Shown: positions 44,708-54,402, numbered from the stretch's first letter. The stretch is DNA of 64,000 nucleotides from an uncultured Erysipelotrichaceae bacterium (GCA_902802905.1 CADCNT010000001.1:89718-153717); one strand, 5' to 3'. Numbers and translations: made by a program. Notes: generated by a model from the sequence alone, not told the origin.

Positions 44708-47479
44708 ATGAAATATATGTCCGTTAGTGAAACCGCCAAAAAATGGAAACTTTCTGAAAGAAGTGTCCGTAATTATTGTGCGGAAGGAAAAGTGGAAGGT
44801 GCTTTTCTTACTGGCAAAACTTGGAATATTCCTAGTGATGCAAAAAAACCTTCAAATAATGTTAAAGGAAAAGAAGAAACTATTAATCCTGCTGATGAAG
44901 TTAATGAGTTAGTTAGCAATGCTCAAGTTGCATTAAATGATTTCTCTTCTTTTACTCAAGAACAAATCGATTATATTGTGGCAAAAATGTCTGTTGCTGG
45001 TCTTGACCATCATGGAACACTCGCTAAAGCCGCCATTGATGAAACTAAAAGAGGCGTTTTTGAAGATAAGGCTACTAAGAACTTATTCGCTTGCGAATAT
45101 GTTGTCAATAACATGCGTCATTTAAAGACTGTTGGCATTATCTCAGATGATCCTGTAACAGGTATTACGGAAATTGCCGAACCAATTGGCGTTATTTGTG
45201 GTATTACTCCTGTTACTAATCCAACAAGTACAGTCATATTTAAATCTTTAATTTGTATTAAAACACGTAATCCAATTATCTTTGCATTCCATCCAAGCGC
45301 ACAACAATCCTCTAAACAAGCAGCGATTGTGATGAAAGAAGCAGCAGAAGCAGCAGGCGCTCCTAAAGACTGTATTCAATGGATTGAACATCCAAGTATG
45401 GAAGCAACTACATTACTTATGAATCATCCTGGCGTAGCTACCATTCTTGCTACTGGCGGTAACGCAATGGTTAAAGCAGCTTATAGCTGTGGAAAACCAG
45501 CTATGGGTGTAGGCGCTGGTAATGTTCCTGCTTATATGCATAAATCATGTAACGTCGAACAAGCAGTCAACGATATTGTTTTATCAAAATCATTCGATAA
45601 TGGTATGATTTGTGCTTCTGAGCAAGCCGCTATTATTGATAAAGAAATATATGAAGAAGCTAAATCCTTATTTAAGAGATTTAAAGTTTACTTTGTAAAT
45701 AAAGAAGAAAAAGCTAAATTATCTCGCTATATGTTTGGCTATGTCGAAGGCGATGAAGGAGTCGAACAAGCTAAATTAAACGCTGATATTGTTGGAAAAC
45801 CAGCATATTGGATTGCTAAACAAGCAGGATTAGATATCCCAGAAGATACCTCAATAATTGGTGTGGAATGTACGCAAGTTGGACCAAAAGAACCAATGAG
45901 TAGAGAAAAACTCTCTCCAGTTCTAGCTTTCTTCAAAGTCAATAGTGAAGAAGAAGGAATTGAAAGAAGTAAACAAATGGTGCAATTCAATGGCTTAGGT
46001 CATAGTGCTGCTATCCACTGTGCTTCTCAAGAACTTGCCGATAGATTTGGTGACCGCGTACTCGCGATGAGAATTATTTGGAATTCTCCAGCCACCTTTG
46101 GTGGAATTGGTAATGTCTATAACTCATTCCTACCATCATTAACCCTTGGTTGTGGTAGTTATGGTCATAATTCTATCGGAGGCAATGTCTCCGCTGTTAA
46201 TCTAATCAACATTAAGAAAGTTGGTAAAAGGAGAAATACTGTGCAGTGGTTTAAAGTTCCTCGCAAAATTTACTTTGAGCGAAATTCAATACAATACTTA
46301 AAGTCCTGTAAGGACATGGAAAAGGTCTTTATTGTGACCGATACATCAATGGTGCAATTTGGTTTCTTTAAGAAAATTGCTGAACAAATCAATTCCAGAA
46401 GAAACAAAGTGACCATGCAATTATTCTGTGATGTCGAACCTGATCCAGATATTGAGACAGTGAGAAAAGGTACAGAAATGATGCGTATCTTCCAACCTGA
46501 CACTATTATTGCTTTAGGTGGTGGTAGTGTTATGGATGCTGCCAAAGGTATGTGGTTATTCTATGAACATCCAGAAGTTAACTTTGATGATTTAAAACAA
46601 AAATTCATGGATATTCGTAAAAGGGCCTTTAAATATCCTGAATTAGGCAATAGAAGTAGACTCATTTGTATCCCAACTACTTCCGGAACCGGTAGTGAAG
46701 TTACTCCATTTGCGGTTATTTCCGATAAGAAGAACAATAAGAAGTATCCTTTAACCGATTACTCCTTAACTCCAACTATCGCAATCGTGGATCCAGAGTT
46801 TACAACTAACTTACCTCCAAAACCAACCGCAATGACTGGTATGGATGTTCTTACCCACGCTATTGAAGCCTATGTTTCGGTCATGGCTAGCGATTATACT
46901 GATGGCTTAGCCTTAAAGGCTATTCAACTTGTTTTCCAATATTTACCAAGAGCGGTTAAAGATGGACAACATGATTTAGAAGCAAGAGAAAAGATGCATA
47001 ACGCTGCCACAATTGCTGGTATGGCATTTGCTAATGCTTTCTTAGGAATGACCCACTCTATGGCTCATAAAGTTGGAGCGGAATTCCATACAGTGCATGG
47101 CCTTGCTTGCTCAATTCTATTGCCTCATGTCATTAGATATAATGGACAAGTGCCAACAAAATTAAGTGTGTGGCCAAAATATAACCATTATTGCGCTGAT
47201 AAGAAATATCAAGAAATTGCTCAATTACTCGGCTTAAAAGCATCAACTCCAGAGGAAGGAGTGGAATCTCTTGCTAAAGCATGCGAAAACTTAGCTAAAG
47301 AAATTGGCTTAGTCACTTGCTTCAAAGATACTGGAATCGAAAAAGAAAAATTCTATAGTGTTTTAGACAGAATTGCTGTTTTAGCATTTGAAGATCAATG
47401 TTCACCATGTAATCCAAGAGTACCTCTCGTAGAAGATATGAAAGTGATATTAAGCAACGCTTACGAAGGTAAAAAGTAA
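44708..47479 (+). CDS. adhE: Bifunctional aldehyde-alcohol dehydrogenase AdhE with N-terminal HTH domain
   Basis: 923 residues, about 50 longer than usual AdhE. Residues 1-50 form the HTH domain shared with the Fic protein (SERSVRNYCAEGK, GKTWNIP). An acylating aldehyde dehydrogenase domain follows (catalytic Cys302 in NGMICASEQA). Then comes an iron alcohol dehydrogenase domain (GGGSVMDAAKGMW, TTSGTGSEVTPFAV, and metal His in HSMAHKVGAEFH). It reduces acetyl-CoA to ethanol, regenerating NAD in fermentation. The ATG at 44708 follows GAGG by 9 bases. AdhE normally forms helical filaments (spirosomes). The HTH could let the enzyme bind its own promoter. Confidence 0.95.
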   Translation: MKYMSVSETAKKWKLSERSVRNYCAEGKVEGAFLTGKTWNIPSDAKKPSNNVKGKEETINPADEVNELVSNAQVALNDFSSFTQEQIDYIVAKMSVAGLDHHGTLAKAAIDETKRGVFEDKATKNLFACEYVVNNMRHLKTVGIISDDPVTGITEIAEPIGVICGITPVTNPTSTVIFKSLICIKTRNPIIFAFHPSAQQSSKQAAIVMKEAAEAAGAPKDCIQWIEHPSMEATTLLMNHPGVATILATGGNAMVKAAYSCGKPAMGVGAGNVPAYMHKSCNVEQAVNDIVLSKSFDNGMICASEQAAIIDKEIYEEAKSLFKRFKVYFVNKEEKAKLSRYMFGYVEGDEGVEQAKLNADIVGKPAYWIAKQAGLDIPEDTSIIGVECTQVGPKEPMSREKLSPVLAFFKVNSEEEGIERSKQMVQFNGLGHSAAIHCASQELADRFGDRVLAMRIIWNSPATFGGIGNVYNSFLPSLTLGCGSYGHNSIGGNVSAVNLINIKKVGKRRNTVQWFKVPRKIYFERNSIQYLKSCKDMEKVFIVTDTSMVQFGFFKKIAEQINSRRNKVTMQLFCDVEPDPDIETVRKGTEMMRIFQPDTIIALGGGSVMDAAKGMWLFYEHPEVNFDDLKQKFMDIRKRAFKYPELGNRSRLICIPTTSGTGSEVTPFAVISDKKNNKKYPLTDYSLTPTIAIVDPEFTTNLPPKPTAMTGMDVLTHAIEAYVSVMASDYTDGLALKAIQLVFQYLPRAVKDGQHDLEAREKMHNAATIAGMAFANAFLGMTHSMAHKVGAEFHTVHGLACSILLPHVIRYNGQVPTKLSVWPKYNHYCADKKYQEIAQLLGLKASTPEEGVESLAKACENLAKEIGLVTCFKDTGIEKEKFYSVLDRIAVLAFEDQCSPCNPRVPLVEDMKVILSNAYEGKK

Positions 47480-47541
47480 TTTCTTTCTAAAGAAAAATGC
47501 TATTATAAGCGTAGAGATATTAATTAGGAGATTTAACTATT

Positions 47542-47967
47542 ATGGGTGTAATGGAAGACTTTTTCCAAATGGCATTGGATGCTTCACACGAAGAACGAGT
47601 TTCTAATGCAAGAACTGCGTGTGCTGTAATCATTGATTATTTCGAACGCCAAAACGTACAAAGACAAGATATCATGAAAATTCTTTGTGCTTTTACCAGG
47701 CTATTTGTTTCTGTAGATCGTTCTTGTGAACAGGGCGAATATGAATTATTCAATGATGTCACTAAATTAAATCTTTCTACTGACCAGTTCTTTGAATTGA
47801 CGAATCGTGGCACCGATAGACAATTTGTCAGTGATGTATTGGAAATTATTAGTGAAATGGACGATGAAACCAAAAAAGCGGTTGCTGTATTTGGCGCATG
47901 TATTTGTTCCGCAGACCATGAAATTACTGCAGCGGAAAAGCAAATGATTCTACGCGTTTTGCAATAA
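47542..47967 (+). CDS. TerB-like protein
   Basis: 141 residues, all-helical and acidic, with DHEITAAEKQMI near the C-terminus, like the D-x-x-(I/L)-x-x-x-E motif of TerB/DjlA-type domains. TAGGAG lies before the ATG. It is probably cytoplasmic. TerB proteins occur in stress and membrane-linked systems, but no tellurite genes are nearby. Single gene with its own terminator. Confidence 0.55.
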   Translation: MGVMEDFFQMALDASHEERVSNARTACAVIIDYFERQNVQRQDIMKILCAFTRLFVSVDRSCEQGEYELFNDVTKLNLSTDQFFELTNRGTDRQFVSDVLEIISEMDDETKKAVAVFGACICSADHEITAAEKQMILRVLQ

Positions 47968-47983
47968 TCTAACATTAAAAGAA

Positions 47984-48016
47984 TTAGCCTGTGTCATTTA
48001 GATACAGGCTTTTTGT
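47984..48016 (+). terminator. Terminator after TerB-like gene
   Basis: AGCCTGTGTC pairs with GATACAGGCT (one wobble) around ATTTA, then TTTTGTTT. Confidence 0.85.
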
Positions 48017-48038
48017 TTCTTTTTTATAAGCAAAAACA

Positions 48039-48044
48039 TATAAT
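48039..48044 (+). promoter_or_regulatory. -10 box, leaderless amidohydrolase mRNA
   Basis: TATAAT with 7 bases before the ATG at 48052. The preceding terminator leaves no room for another promoter. Confidence 0.68.
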
Positions 48045-48051
48045 ATTGACG

Positions 48052-49329
48052 ATGAAAACATTATTAAAAAACGCCAGAATCTTAACTATGAAGAATGACC
48101 GCATCTTTTTTGGTCATGTGGTCGTGGAAGATAATCGCATTGTCGAAGTTGGTCCAGCAGTAAATATCTATGCTGATTATGATAAGGTCATCGAATGCGA
48201 AGGCAACTTATTAATGCCTGGATTTAAAAACGCTCACACTCATAGTGCAATGACTTTTTTACGTAGTAAAGCTGATGATTCTAATCTGCAAGATTGGTTA
48301 TTTAAAGAGATTTTTCCTAGAGAAGCAAATTTAAGACCTGGTTGTGTCAGAGAGCTTACTAAAGTAGCAATCCTAGAATACTTGACTAGTGGCACAACCG
48401 CTGCGTTTGATATGTATTTCTATCCTGAAGAATTTGAAGAAACCGCTAATAAATTTGGTTTTCGCTTAGTCAATCTTTTGATGTATGACAAGACTGCTCG
48501 TCCAGTTAAGAAATGTTTAGAACTTTATAAAGCTAATAAAAACGAAGATGGTTTAGTGAAATATGTCATTGGTATGCATAGTGAATACACACCAACTGAA
48601 GAGATGTTTGAGACTACTAAACAGTTATTAGATAAAACCAAATCTCCTTTCTACACTCACTTAAGTGAGATAAGCAAAGAAGTAGAAGACTGTATCTTTA
48701 AAAGAGGTATGACTCCGATGGAATTCTTTGATTCCATGCATTTCTTTGATCGCGGTGGGGCTATATTCCATGGTGTTTATCTTAGCGATGACGATATTGA
48801 AATTATCAAGAAAAGAGATGTGGTGGTTGTTTCTAATCCAAGTAGCAACATGAAACTTGCTAGTGGGGTTGCTGAAATCAAAAAACTTTTAGCAAATAAA
48901 GTTACTGTTGCCTTAGGCACTGATGGTCCAGCGAGCAATAACGCTTTAGATATGTTTAGAGAAATGTATTTAGTGACTGGATTACAAAAACTCATCTTAA
49001 AAGACCCAGTTTCCATTCCTGCTTATGAAGTGTTAAAGATGGCGACAGTTAACGGGGCTAAAGCTATGGGATTAAAAGACTGTGATACTTTAGAACCAGG
49101 AAAACTTGCTGATATCATTATGATTGATTTAAGACGACCAAGCATGCAGCCTTTAAATAACATTATTAATAATGTTGTTTACGCTGGTAGCAAGGACGTC
49201 ATAAAGATGACGATGATTAACGGCAAAGTTTTATATTACAATAACGAATTTTTCATCGGCGAAGACATCAATCAAATTTATAAAAAAGTTCAACAGTTAA
49301 CCGATGAACTTTCAGTAATTAAGAAGTAA
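48052..49329 (+). CDS. Amidohydrolase, MtaD/SAH deaminase type
   Basis: 425 residues. NAHTHSAMTFLRS gives the HxH metal ligands, GMHSEYTPT and THLSE further His, and LGTDGPASNN the metal Asp. Close to 5'-methylthioadenosine/S-adenosylhomocysteine deaminases and guanine-deaminase-like enzymes. Cytoplasmic nucleoside deamination is the likely role. The 3' end overlaps the convergent methyltransferase by 18 bases. Confidence 0.85.
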   Translation: MKTLLKNARILTMKNDRIFFGHVVVEDNRIVEVGPAVNIYADYDKVIECEGNLLMPGFKNAHTHSAMTFLRSKADDSNLQDWLFKEIFPREANLRPGCVRELTKVAILEYLTSGTTAAFDMYFYPEEFEETANKFGFRLVNLLMYDKTARPVKKCLELYKANKNEDGLVKYVIGMHSEYTPTEEMFETTKQLLDKTKSPFYTHLSEISKEVEDCIFKRGMTPMEFFDSMHFFDRGGAIFHGVYLSDDDIEIIKKRDVVVVSNPSSNMKLASGVAEIKKLLANKVTVALGTDGPASNNALDMFREMYLVTGLQKLILKDPVSIPAYEVLKMATVNGAKAMGLKDCDTLEPGKLADIIMIDLRRPSMQPLNNIINNVVYAGSKDVIKMTMINGKVLYYNNEFFIGEDINQIYKKVQQLTDELSVIKK

Positions 49330-50403
49330 ATTTACTAGCGTATCCTCACTCAATAATTTATCCAAATCCTCTTTGTTATTAACAAGGAGGTTTTTTGTTT
49401 TTTGATAATAAGTGTTAATGATTTTATCCTCTATTGTTTCGGCTTTTACATAGTTAGCAGGATCATCTTTATTTATTTGCTCACCAATTAAAGTGAACAT
49501 GCATCTTCTTAAGAATAAATAGAATGATGATTCTAACCAATAAAAGAATTTGGAGTTTTTATGTCTATTTTCATTCTCTTTGAATTTAAGGAAAAACTCG
49601 ATACCATCTTCTGGGTTATGCCACAAATCCACAAAGACATAATCGGCTTTGTAGTCTTTGTTTAAATAATTATTCGCATCATCAAAGATGATGTTAAGCT
49701 TTTCTTGATGTGGGAATTTATCTTTTAGATACTTATTAAATAAATTGATGATGTTTCTATCGTTTTCAATCACAGTGATAGATTTAACGTCGTCTTTAAG
49801 AAGCGCCATAAATGGGAAATATCCTAGTCCTAAACCAAAGACCAAAACATCACCTTTTGCTTCTTTAACTGCCTTGTCCATGGTTTCTATTTCATTAGGA
49901 GTGATATTCATCCAAGTTACACCTTTATGATTTAAGGCAATAAAAGGGAATTCATCTTTGAAATATCCAAGGGAATTGATTTCGATATAGTCTTCGCTAG
50001 ACATGTCTTGATACGCAAATAGTTCAAAAGGAACATATTTATCTATTTTTAATTCATAGTCGCCTTCTTTTGCTTTAACACCATTCATTGCTTGGTAATA
50101 TGGGTTACTCACATATTTGTCTGTGTCTAATTCATGAATTGTGCCAAAGACATATTCATTCAATATCTCTTCGTTATCTTCAATTGTGAGATCAATATCG
50201 AGATACCTACTAATTTTACTTAAAAAGACAGTTCTAGAAGAGAAGTGGAAACGCTGCATCAAAAGTTCAATCTCTTTTTTAGAGGTAATTTCCATATTTC
50301 CAAAAATTGAACTAAGGATATCGGAAATAGATAGATTTAGTTCATGTTTATCTAGTAATGAATTAACGTAATCAGTAAGTTGGTTATCTTTTTTAAATTT
50401 CAT
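49312..50403 (-). CDS. Putative SAM-dependent methyltransferase (spermidine-synthase-like fold)
   Basis: 363 residues. A helical N-terminal half is followed by a Rossmann domain: VLVFGLGLGYFPF (SAM loop), ITVIENDRNII (acidic ribose binder) and YVFVDLWHNPEDG. The substrate is unknown and I do not recognise a named family. TAAAAT lies 6 bases before the ATG, a leaderless candidate; the start is divergent from the zinc-ribbon gene. A terminator for the opposite gene lies inside its 3' coding part. Confidence 0.7.
   Translation of the reverse strand: MKFKKDNQLTDYVNSLLDKHELNLSISDILSSIFGNMEITSKKEIELLMQRFHFSSRTVFLSKISRYLDIDLTIEDNEEILNEYVFGTIHELDTDKYVSNPYYQAMNGVKAKEGDYELKIDKYVPFELFAYQDMSSEDYIEINSLGYFKDEFPFIALNHKGVTWMNITPNEIETMDKAVKEAKGDVLVFGLGLGYFPFMALLKDDVKSITVIENDRNIINLFNKYLKDKFPHQEKLNIIFDDANNYLNKDYKADYVFVDLWHNPEDGIEFFLKFKENENRHKNSKFFYWLESSFYLFLRRCMFTLIGEQINKDDPANYVKAETIEDKIINTYYQKTKNLLVNNKEDLDKLLSEDTLVNLLLNY
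49368..49396 (+). terminator. Amidohydrolase terminator inside the convergent gene
   Basis: CCTCTTTGTT pairs with AACAAGGAGG (one G-T) around ATT, then TTTTTT. It sits 39 bases beyond the plus-strand stop, within minus-strand coding sequence. Confidence 0.75.
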
Positions 50404-50426
50404 GCTTCCATTTTACAAAATTATTG

Positions 50427-50432
50427 TATAAT
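50427..50432 (+). promoter_or_regulatory. -10 box, near-leaderless zinc-ribbon gene
   Basis: TATAAT 10 bases before the ATG at 50443, 24 bases from the divergent methyltransferase start. Confidence 0.6.
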
Positions 50433-50442
50433 TTTCTATATT

Positions 50443-51489
50443 ATGGCAACGAAAAAAGGATTATGTCCATACTGTCGCACAATTAGAGTGGATCGTCGTA
50501 TCTTCCCAGTTAACCCTGAAGCATCGACTTGTTTTTGTCCAACTTGTATGCGCGAGATGGAACCAAAACTCGCAATTGAAGGCTATAAAGAGTATCTTGA
50601 TAGCCAACTAAAGATTGCCGATAAATCTTTATTTGTTACTTGTGACCCAGTTTTAGCGTATCAGCAATACGCCAGTGTCATTGAGCTTGAAGCTAAAGAA
50701 GCCCATGCTTTACTTGGTAGAATCCTTTGCCTTATTTATATGGGCCGAGTTCGTAAATCATATTTAAAAGAAGCTTTAACTTTGTTAGAAGCAACTAGTT
50801 ATGAAGGCTGTAGCATTAATGACTTTGCTTTCTTTCTAAAGAAAATCAATTTTGCTTTAGATGAATATGATGCTTCTTTACAAAAGAAGTTAACATTTAG
50901 AAGCTACTATTATGACGAAGAATGCTTAAAACTTTACTATTCTCATTTTAATGACATCATCTTACTTAAAGAACTTCTTTTAGAAATTGCGGAAAATATC
51001 AAAAAGAAGGCTGCTTCTCAACAAAACGAAGTTTTAATCAATCTTCTTAAACACAATCTTGATGAGAAAAGACGTATTCTCAAGCAAGAAGTTTATACTG
51101 CGGATGGAACAAGCTATAAGTTTGACCGTATGAATAGAGGTAAAGTTGAACTTATTAAAACCAACCATGATATGGAAACCCACTTATCTAGATATCGTTT
51201 AGCCACCTTAGACAATAACGATAAGAAAAATAGACATATCAGTGATGAAATCTTTAAAGACTACACCAAAATTGCTAGAGCTAAAAAACGCACTCTTGCG
51301 TTTGCGATTATGTTTTTAATTGTTACAGGTGGATTTGTGGCTTCTGCTTTCTTCCTTAAGAGTGATGTGTGGTTCTTCTATTCATTTTTAGCAGCGGCTG
51401 GACTAACTTTTATTTTCACAGTTCTCTCACTTATCAATCACTTTGTGTTAAGACACATGCTTAATAAAAGAAAGCTACGCCTTGATTAA
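50443..51489 (+). CDS. Zinc-ribbon membrane protein
   Basis: 348 residues. An N-terminal zinc ribbon (CPYCRT ... CFCPTC), a helical middle of about 250 residues that may hold TPR-like repeats, and two C-terminal membrane helices (about 285-335), leaving a basic cytoplasmic tail. Not a family I recognise. The layout suggests a membrane-tethered cytoplasmic adaptor. It is convergent with rdgB, overlapping by four bases. Confidence 0.7.
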   Translation: MATKKGLCPYCRTIRVDRRIFPVNPEASTCFCPTCMREMEPKLAIEGYKEYLDSQLKIADKSLFVTCDPVLAYQQYASVIELEAKEAHALLGRILCLIYMGRVRKSYLKEALTLLEATSYEGCSINDFAFFLKKINFALDEYDASLQKKLTFRSYYYDEECLKLYYSHFNDIILLKELLLEIAENIKKKAASQQNEVLINLLKHNLDEKRRILKQEVYTADGTSYKFDRMNRGKVELIKTNHDMETHLSRYRLATLDNNDKKNRHISDEIFKDYTKIARAKKRTLAFAIMFLIVTGGFVASAFFLKSDVWFFYSFLAAAGLTFIFTVLSLINHFVLRHMLNKRKLRLD

Positions 51490-52085
51490 CGAGCGTAGCC
51501 ATTTATCTTTAGATAAGTTAATAATTTCTTTAAAGCTTTACCGCGGTGAGATACCCGGTTTTTTTCTTCTTGCGTAAGAGAAGCATAACTCTTTCCTAAC
51601 TCATCGCAGATGAATATAGGATCATAGCCAAATCCGGTAGTGCCGTCCGGCTTATAAGCAATTTTACCAGGAACAATTCCTTCAAATAGTAGTGGTTTAT
51701 CTTCTACATTCACTAAGACAATGTCACAGATAAATCTAGCAGTTCTATCTTTTCCTTCTAAGTCGGAAATGATTTGTTTCATCGCGTTAGCGTGACCCCC
51801 ACATTCTTCGGCATATCTAGCAGAATGTAGACCTGGTTTATTACCTAATGCTTCTATTTCTAACCCAGAATCATCAGCGATAATAGGCATCTTAGTTAAC
51901 TTTTGAATAGCGCTAGCTTTAATAAGTGCATTTTCATAATAATTATTTCCATTTTCAATAATGTCTCCAACCTTGATATTAAGATCGTTTAAGCCATAGA
52001 CAGTGATATGAAAAGGAGAAAGAATTTGTCTAATTTCCGTTAATTTATGGGCGTTATTAGTGGCTACTAAGAGTTCAAAATTCAT
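51486..52085 (-). CDS. rdgB: Non-canonical purine NTP pyrophosphatase (RdgB/HAM1)
   Basis: 199 residues. VATNNAHKLTEI at the start, DDSGLEIEALGNKPGLHSARY in the middle and GFGYDPIF later are the family's motifs. It removes ITP/XTP and keeps deaminated purines out of DNA. TATAAT lies 7 bases before the ATG, so the mRNA is leaderless. It is divergent from the CIRCE-controlled clpB. Confidence 0.95.
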   Translation of the reverse strand: MNFELLVATNNAHKLTEIRQILSPFHITVYGLNDLNIKVGDIIENGNNYYENALIKASAIQKLTKMPIIADDSGLEIEALGNKPGLHSARYAEECGGHANAMKQIISDLEGKDRTARFICDIVLVNVEDKPLLFEGIVPGKIAYKPDGTTGFGYDPIFICDELGKSYASLTQEEKNRVSHRGKALKKLLTYLKINGYAR

Positions 52086-52133
52086 ATTCTATATTATATA
52101 TAAGGATTTAAAAGAAGACAAAGTTTTAAAAAA

Positions 52134-52160
52134 TTAGCACTCTCTATTGACGAGTGCCAA
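52134..52160 (+). promoter_or_regulatory. CIRCE element 1 (HrcA operator)
   Basis: TTAGCACTC-N9-GAGTGCCAA, one mismatch from the CIRCE consensus. It contains the -35 TTGACG (52147-52152). Confidence 0.92.
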
Positions 52161-52174
52161 AAAAAGATTATAAT
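52147..52174 (+). promoter_or_regulatory. clpB promoter
   Basis: TTGACG and TATAAT (52169-52174) with a 16-base spacer, flanked by two CIRCE elements. Confidence 0.85.
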
Positions 52175-52178
52175 AGAA

Positions 52179-52205
52179 TTAGCACTTGAAGGTGAAGAGT
52201 GCTAA
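52179..52205 (+). promoter_or_regulatory. CIRCE element 2 (HrcA operator)
   Basis: TTAGCACTT-N9-GAGTGCTAA, one mismatch from consensus, in the 5' leader just before the AAAAGGAGG site. Confidence 0.92.
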
Positions 52206-52220
52206 AAGGAGGTCTTAATT

Positions 52221-54338
52221 ATGAACATGAACAATGGTATGGAAGACTATTCCCAAGATGAAAACATCTTAGAAAAATTTGGTCGTGATGTGACCAAAGC
52301 TGCCAAAGAAGGAAAGATTGATCCTGTTATTGGTAGAGATGAAGAAATTCATCAAATTATTGAAGTCCTTTCCCGTAAAAATAAAAACAATGTCATCTTA
52401 ATTGGTGAACCTGGTGTTGGTAAAACCGCAATTATTGAAGGTCTTGCTTTAAGAATTGCTAAAGATGATGTGCCAACTTTACTAAAAAATAAGATGATTT
52501 ATGAACTCGATATGGGGGCTCTTGTTGCGGGCGCTAAATATCGAGGTGAATTTGAAGAGCGATTAAAAGCAGTTCTTAACAAAATCAAAGATTCAAATGG
52601 ACAAATCATCCTCTTTATCGATGAAATCCATCTTATTGTTGGTGCTGGTCAAACCGAAGGCGCTCTTGACGCTTCTAATATGTTAAAGCCAATGCTTGCT
52701 AGAGGAGAAATTGACTGTATCGGTGCAACTACTCTAAAAGAGTATCGACTTTATATTGAAAAAGATAGAGCGTTAGAAAGACGATTCCAACAAGTCTTAG
52801 TGAATGAACCAAGTGTTGATGATTCCATCTCTATTTTAAGAGGCTTAAAAGAAAAGTTTGAATCTCATCACGGAGTGAAAATCACTGATAATGCGATTAT
52901 TGCCGCCGTGTCTTTATCTAATAGATATATCACTTCTAGATACTTACCAGACAAGGCTATCGACTTAATCGACCAAGCTTGTGCTTCAATTAGGGTGGAA
53001 CTGGAATCTACTCCAACTGAACTCGATGAATATAATCGTAAGATTAGACAACTCGAGATTGAAAAGTACGCGCTTGAAAAAGAAAGCGACGAAGCTAGTA
53101 AGAAACGACTTGAAAAACTTGTTGGTCAACTTGAAAAACTTAAGAAAGAACAAGCAGAGTTAAACGAAGCCTGGCTTAAAGAAAAGGCTATTAATCAACA
53201 AATCAAAGAAGAGAAAACTAAACTTGATAAACTTAGATTTGATTTGGACAATGCGTTTTATAACGCAAATTATGAATTAGCCTCTAAACTCCAATATAAG
53301 GACATCCCTGAATTAGAGAAAAAGATAAAAGAATTAGAAGCTTCAAATAAAGACAAGAAGATTCTTTCTGAAATAGTGACAGAAGAAGATATCGCCAAGA
53401 TTGTTTCTAAACTCACAAATATTCCAGTGAGTAAAATCTCACAAGGTGAAAAAGAAAAAGTGATGCACCTTGAAGAAGACCTTAAGAAACGTGTTATTGG
53501 TCAAGATGACGCTCTTAAACTCGTCGCAGATGCGATTATTCGTCAAAGAGCGGGTATCAAAGATCAAAATAGACCAATTGGTTCCTTTATGTTTTTAGGT
53601 CCAACCGGTGTTGGTAAAACCGAAGTAGCAAGATCACTAGCGGAATTGCTCTTTGATAGTGAAACCCATATGGTGAGAATCGATATGTCTGAATATATGG
53701 AGAAATATTCAACCTCTCGTCTTATTGGGGCCCCACCAGGATATGTTGGCTATGAAGAGGGTGGGCAATTAACCGAAAAAGTAAGAAGAAATCCTTATAG
53801 TATCGTCCTATTCGATGAAATCGAAAAAGCGCATCCAGAGGTCTTTAACTTATTATTACAAATTCTTGATGATGGTAGATTAACCGATTCACAAGGAAGA
53901 GTCGTGGACTTTAAAAACACAATTATTATCATGACTTCTAACCTTGGTAGTGAATATTTACTACACGGTCAAAAAGAAGAAGTGAATCAACTCATTCATC
54001 AAACATTTAAACCAGAATTCCTTAACCGTATTGATGAAATCATTTACTTCAATCCACTTGGAAAAGAAGTTCAACTCAAGATTGTGGATAAGCTACTTCG
54101 TAATCTTAACGAGAGATTAAAAGAATCCTATTTCAGCTTTGAATTCACAGATGCGGTCAAACACTATATCTTAGATAATTCTTATTCCGAACAATTTGGT
54201 GCTCGACCACTCAAGAGATTTATTCAAAACAACATTGAGACTTTAATCGCTAAAGAGATTATTCAAGGAAACATCTCTACAAAATATAAATATCAACTTG
54301 ATTATGTTGATAACGAATTAAAGATTAAACAGGTGTAA
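52221..54338 (+). CDS. clpB: ClpB disaggregase lacking the N-terminal domain
   Basis: 705 residues. Two AAA+ modules (Walker A GEPGVGKT near 63 and GPTGVGKT near 460) with a coiled-coil middle domain between them (about 265-385), which marks ClpB. There is no ClpC-type short middle domain. The substrate-binding Clp_N domain is absent; only about 25 residues precede the first AAA+ module, as in mycoplasma ClpB. It rescues aggregated proteins with DnaK. AAAAGGAGG fixes the start. HrcA controls it through two CIRCE sites. Confidence 0.94.
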   Translation: MNMNNGMEDYSQDENILEKFGRDVTKAAKEGKIDPVIGRDEEIHQIIEVLSRKNKNNVILIGEPGVGKTAIIEGLALRIAKDDVPTLLKNKMIYELDMGALVAGAKYRGEFEERLKAVLNKIKDSNGQIILFIDEIHLIVGAGQTEGALDASNMLKPMLARGEIDCIGATTLKEYRLYIEKDRALERRFQQVLVNEPSVDDSISILRGLKEKFESHHGVKITDNAIIAAVSLSNRYITSRYLPDKAIDLIDQACASIRVELESTPTELDEYNRKIRQLEIEKYALEKESDEASKKRLEKLVGQLEKLKKEQAELNEAWLKEKAINQQIKEEKTKLDKLRFDLDNAFYNANYELASKLQYKDIPELEKKIKELEASNKDKKILSEIVTEEDIAKIVSKLTNIPVSKISQGEKEKVMHLEEDLKKRVIGQDDALKLVADAIIRQRAGIKDQNRPIGSFMFLGPTGVGKTEVARSLAELLFDSETHMVRIDMSEYMEKYSTSRLIGAPPGYVGYEEGGQLTEKVRRNPYSIVLFDEIEKAHPEVFNLLLQILDDGRLTDSQGRVVDFKNTIIIMTSNLGSEYLLHGQKEEVNQLIHQTFKPEFLNRIDEIIYFNPLGKEVQLKIVDKLLRNLNERLKESYFSFEFTDAVKHYILDNSYSEQFGARPLKRFIQNNIETLIAKEIIQGNISTKYKYQLDYVDNELKIKQV

Positions 54339-54357
54339 ATCCTCTCCTTCCCTAGAG

Positions 54358-54385
54358 GTGGTGATGAAAATCATCACCTTTTTTC
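54358..54385 (+). terminator. Terminator after clpB
   Basis: GGTGATGA AAA TCATCACC then TTTTTT. Confidence 0.88.
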
Positions 54386-54396
54386 TTGAATAGTAT

Positions 54397-54402
54397 TATA
54401 AT
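54397..54402 (+). promoter_or_regulatory. -10 box, leaderless thioesterase mRNA
   Basis: TATAAT with 6 bases before the ATG at 54409, directly after the clpB terminator. Confidence 0.68.
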
